Positions 5,297 to 5,341 of a stretch of DNA of 5,341 bases are shown in pieces (positions within the stretch are counted from its first letter, which is position 1; the number at the start of each line of letters is the position of its first letter). The notes below the pieces were generated by a model that saw only the letters and a program-made list of their open reading frames with translations, searched no databases and was not told the DNA's origin. Origin of the DNA: Deltaproteobacteria bacterium (GTDB lineage Bacteria; Desulfobacterota; BSN033; UBA1163). Where the stretch lies: the NCBI GenBank assembly GCA_016875255.1, contig VGRU01000239.1:1-5341 (forward strand), read 5' to 3'. A program made the translations under genes and the position numbers.

Positions 5297-5341
5297 CTAC
5301 TCCATCTTGATATAAGTCGGGTAAAATTTTTCCGTGCTCGT
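5297..5341 (-). CDS. Possible C-terminal end of an upstream minus-strand gene
   Basis: The minus strand from the window edge reads 14 codons (TSTEKFYPTYIKME) and then TAG at 5297-5299. Composition and codons look normal for coding sequence, and a substrate-binding protein gene commonly precedes dppB in such operons, so this is a candidate for its last residues. Fourteen residues cannot identify a family, and another minus frame is also open here, so both coding status and identity are uncertain. Confidence 0.28.
   Translation of the reverse strand, partial: TSTEKFYPTYIKME

Overview
Taxonomy and character: the window reads as ordinary bacterial chromosome of roughly 50% GC. The peptide-transporter proteins, the mix of intergenic palindromes and the hicAB pair would suit a Gram-negative anaerobe of the deltaproteobacterial (Desulfobacterota) kind, but that is an impression from recollection, not a demonstrated placement.

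Layout, left to right: (1) bases 1-197 hold the last 64 codons of an unrecognised plus-strand gene. (2) Bases 198-298 are a convergent intergenic gap with weak inverted repeats and a T-rich run, possibly a shared terminator. (3) A HicAB type II toxin-antitoxin pair lies on the minus strand (hicA 662-895, then hicB 299-658), with a candidate promoter and palindromic operator just upstream at 905-933. (4) Bases 896-1186 form a gap whose minus strand is rich in C and poor in G. It holds no intrinsic terminator that I can see, one doubtful Pro/Thr-rich small ORF, and a stretch that could be a Rho loading region. (5) Four minus-strand genes of a peptide-type (Dpp/Opp) ABC importer, read right to left as dppB, dppC, dppD, dppF, fill 1187-5077. 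dppB/dppC overlap by 8 nt and dppC/dppD by 4 nt, while dppD and dppF are separated by 144 bp carrying a two-unit palindromic repeat. (6) Bases 5078-5341 are a structured leader or intergenic stretch with a strong GC hairpin, a 12-bp tandem duplication and nested inverted repeats. The last 45 bases may be the C-terminal end of an upstream minus-strand gene, possibly the substrate-binding protein.

How the genes work together: DppB and DppC form the inner-membrane channel, and DppD and DppF are the paired ATPases that drive import. The periplasmic binding protein that would set the substrate is not visible, so di-/oligopeptide import is inferred from family similarity only. HicA (mRNA-cleaving toxin) and HicB (antitoxin and probable autorepressor) form an independent module that follows the transporter operon in the same direction.

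I do not see a convincing new system. The main points of interest are non-coding: the palindromic element inside the operon, the repeat-rich leader upstream of dppB, and the compact hicAB control region.
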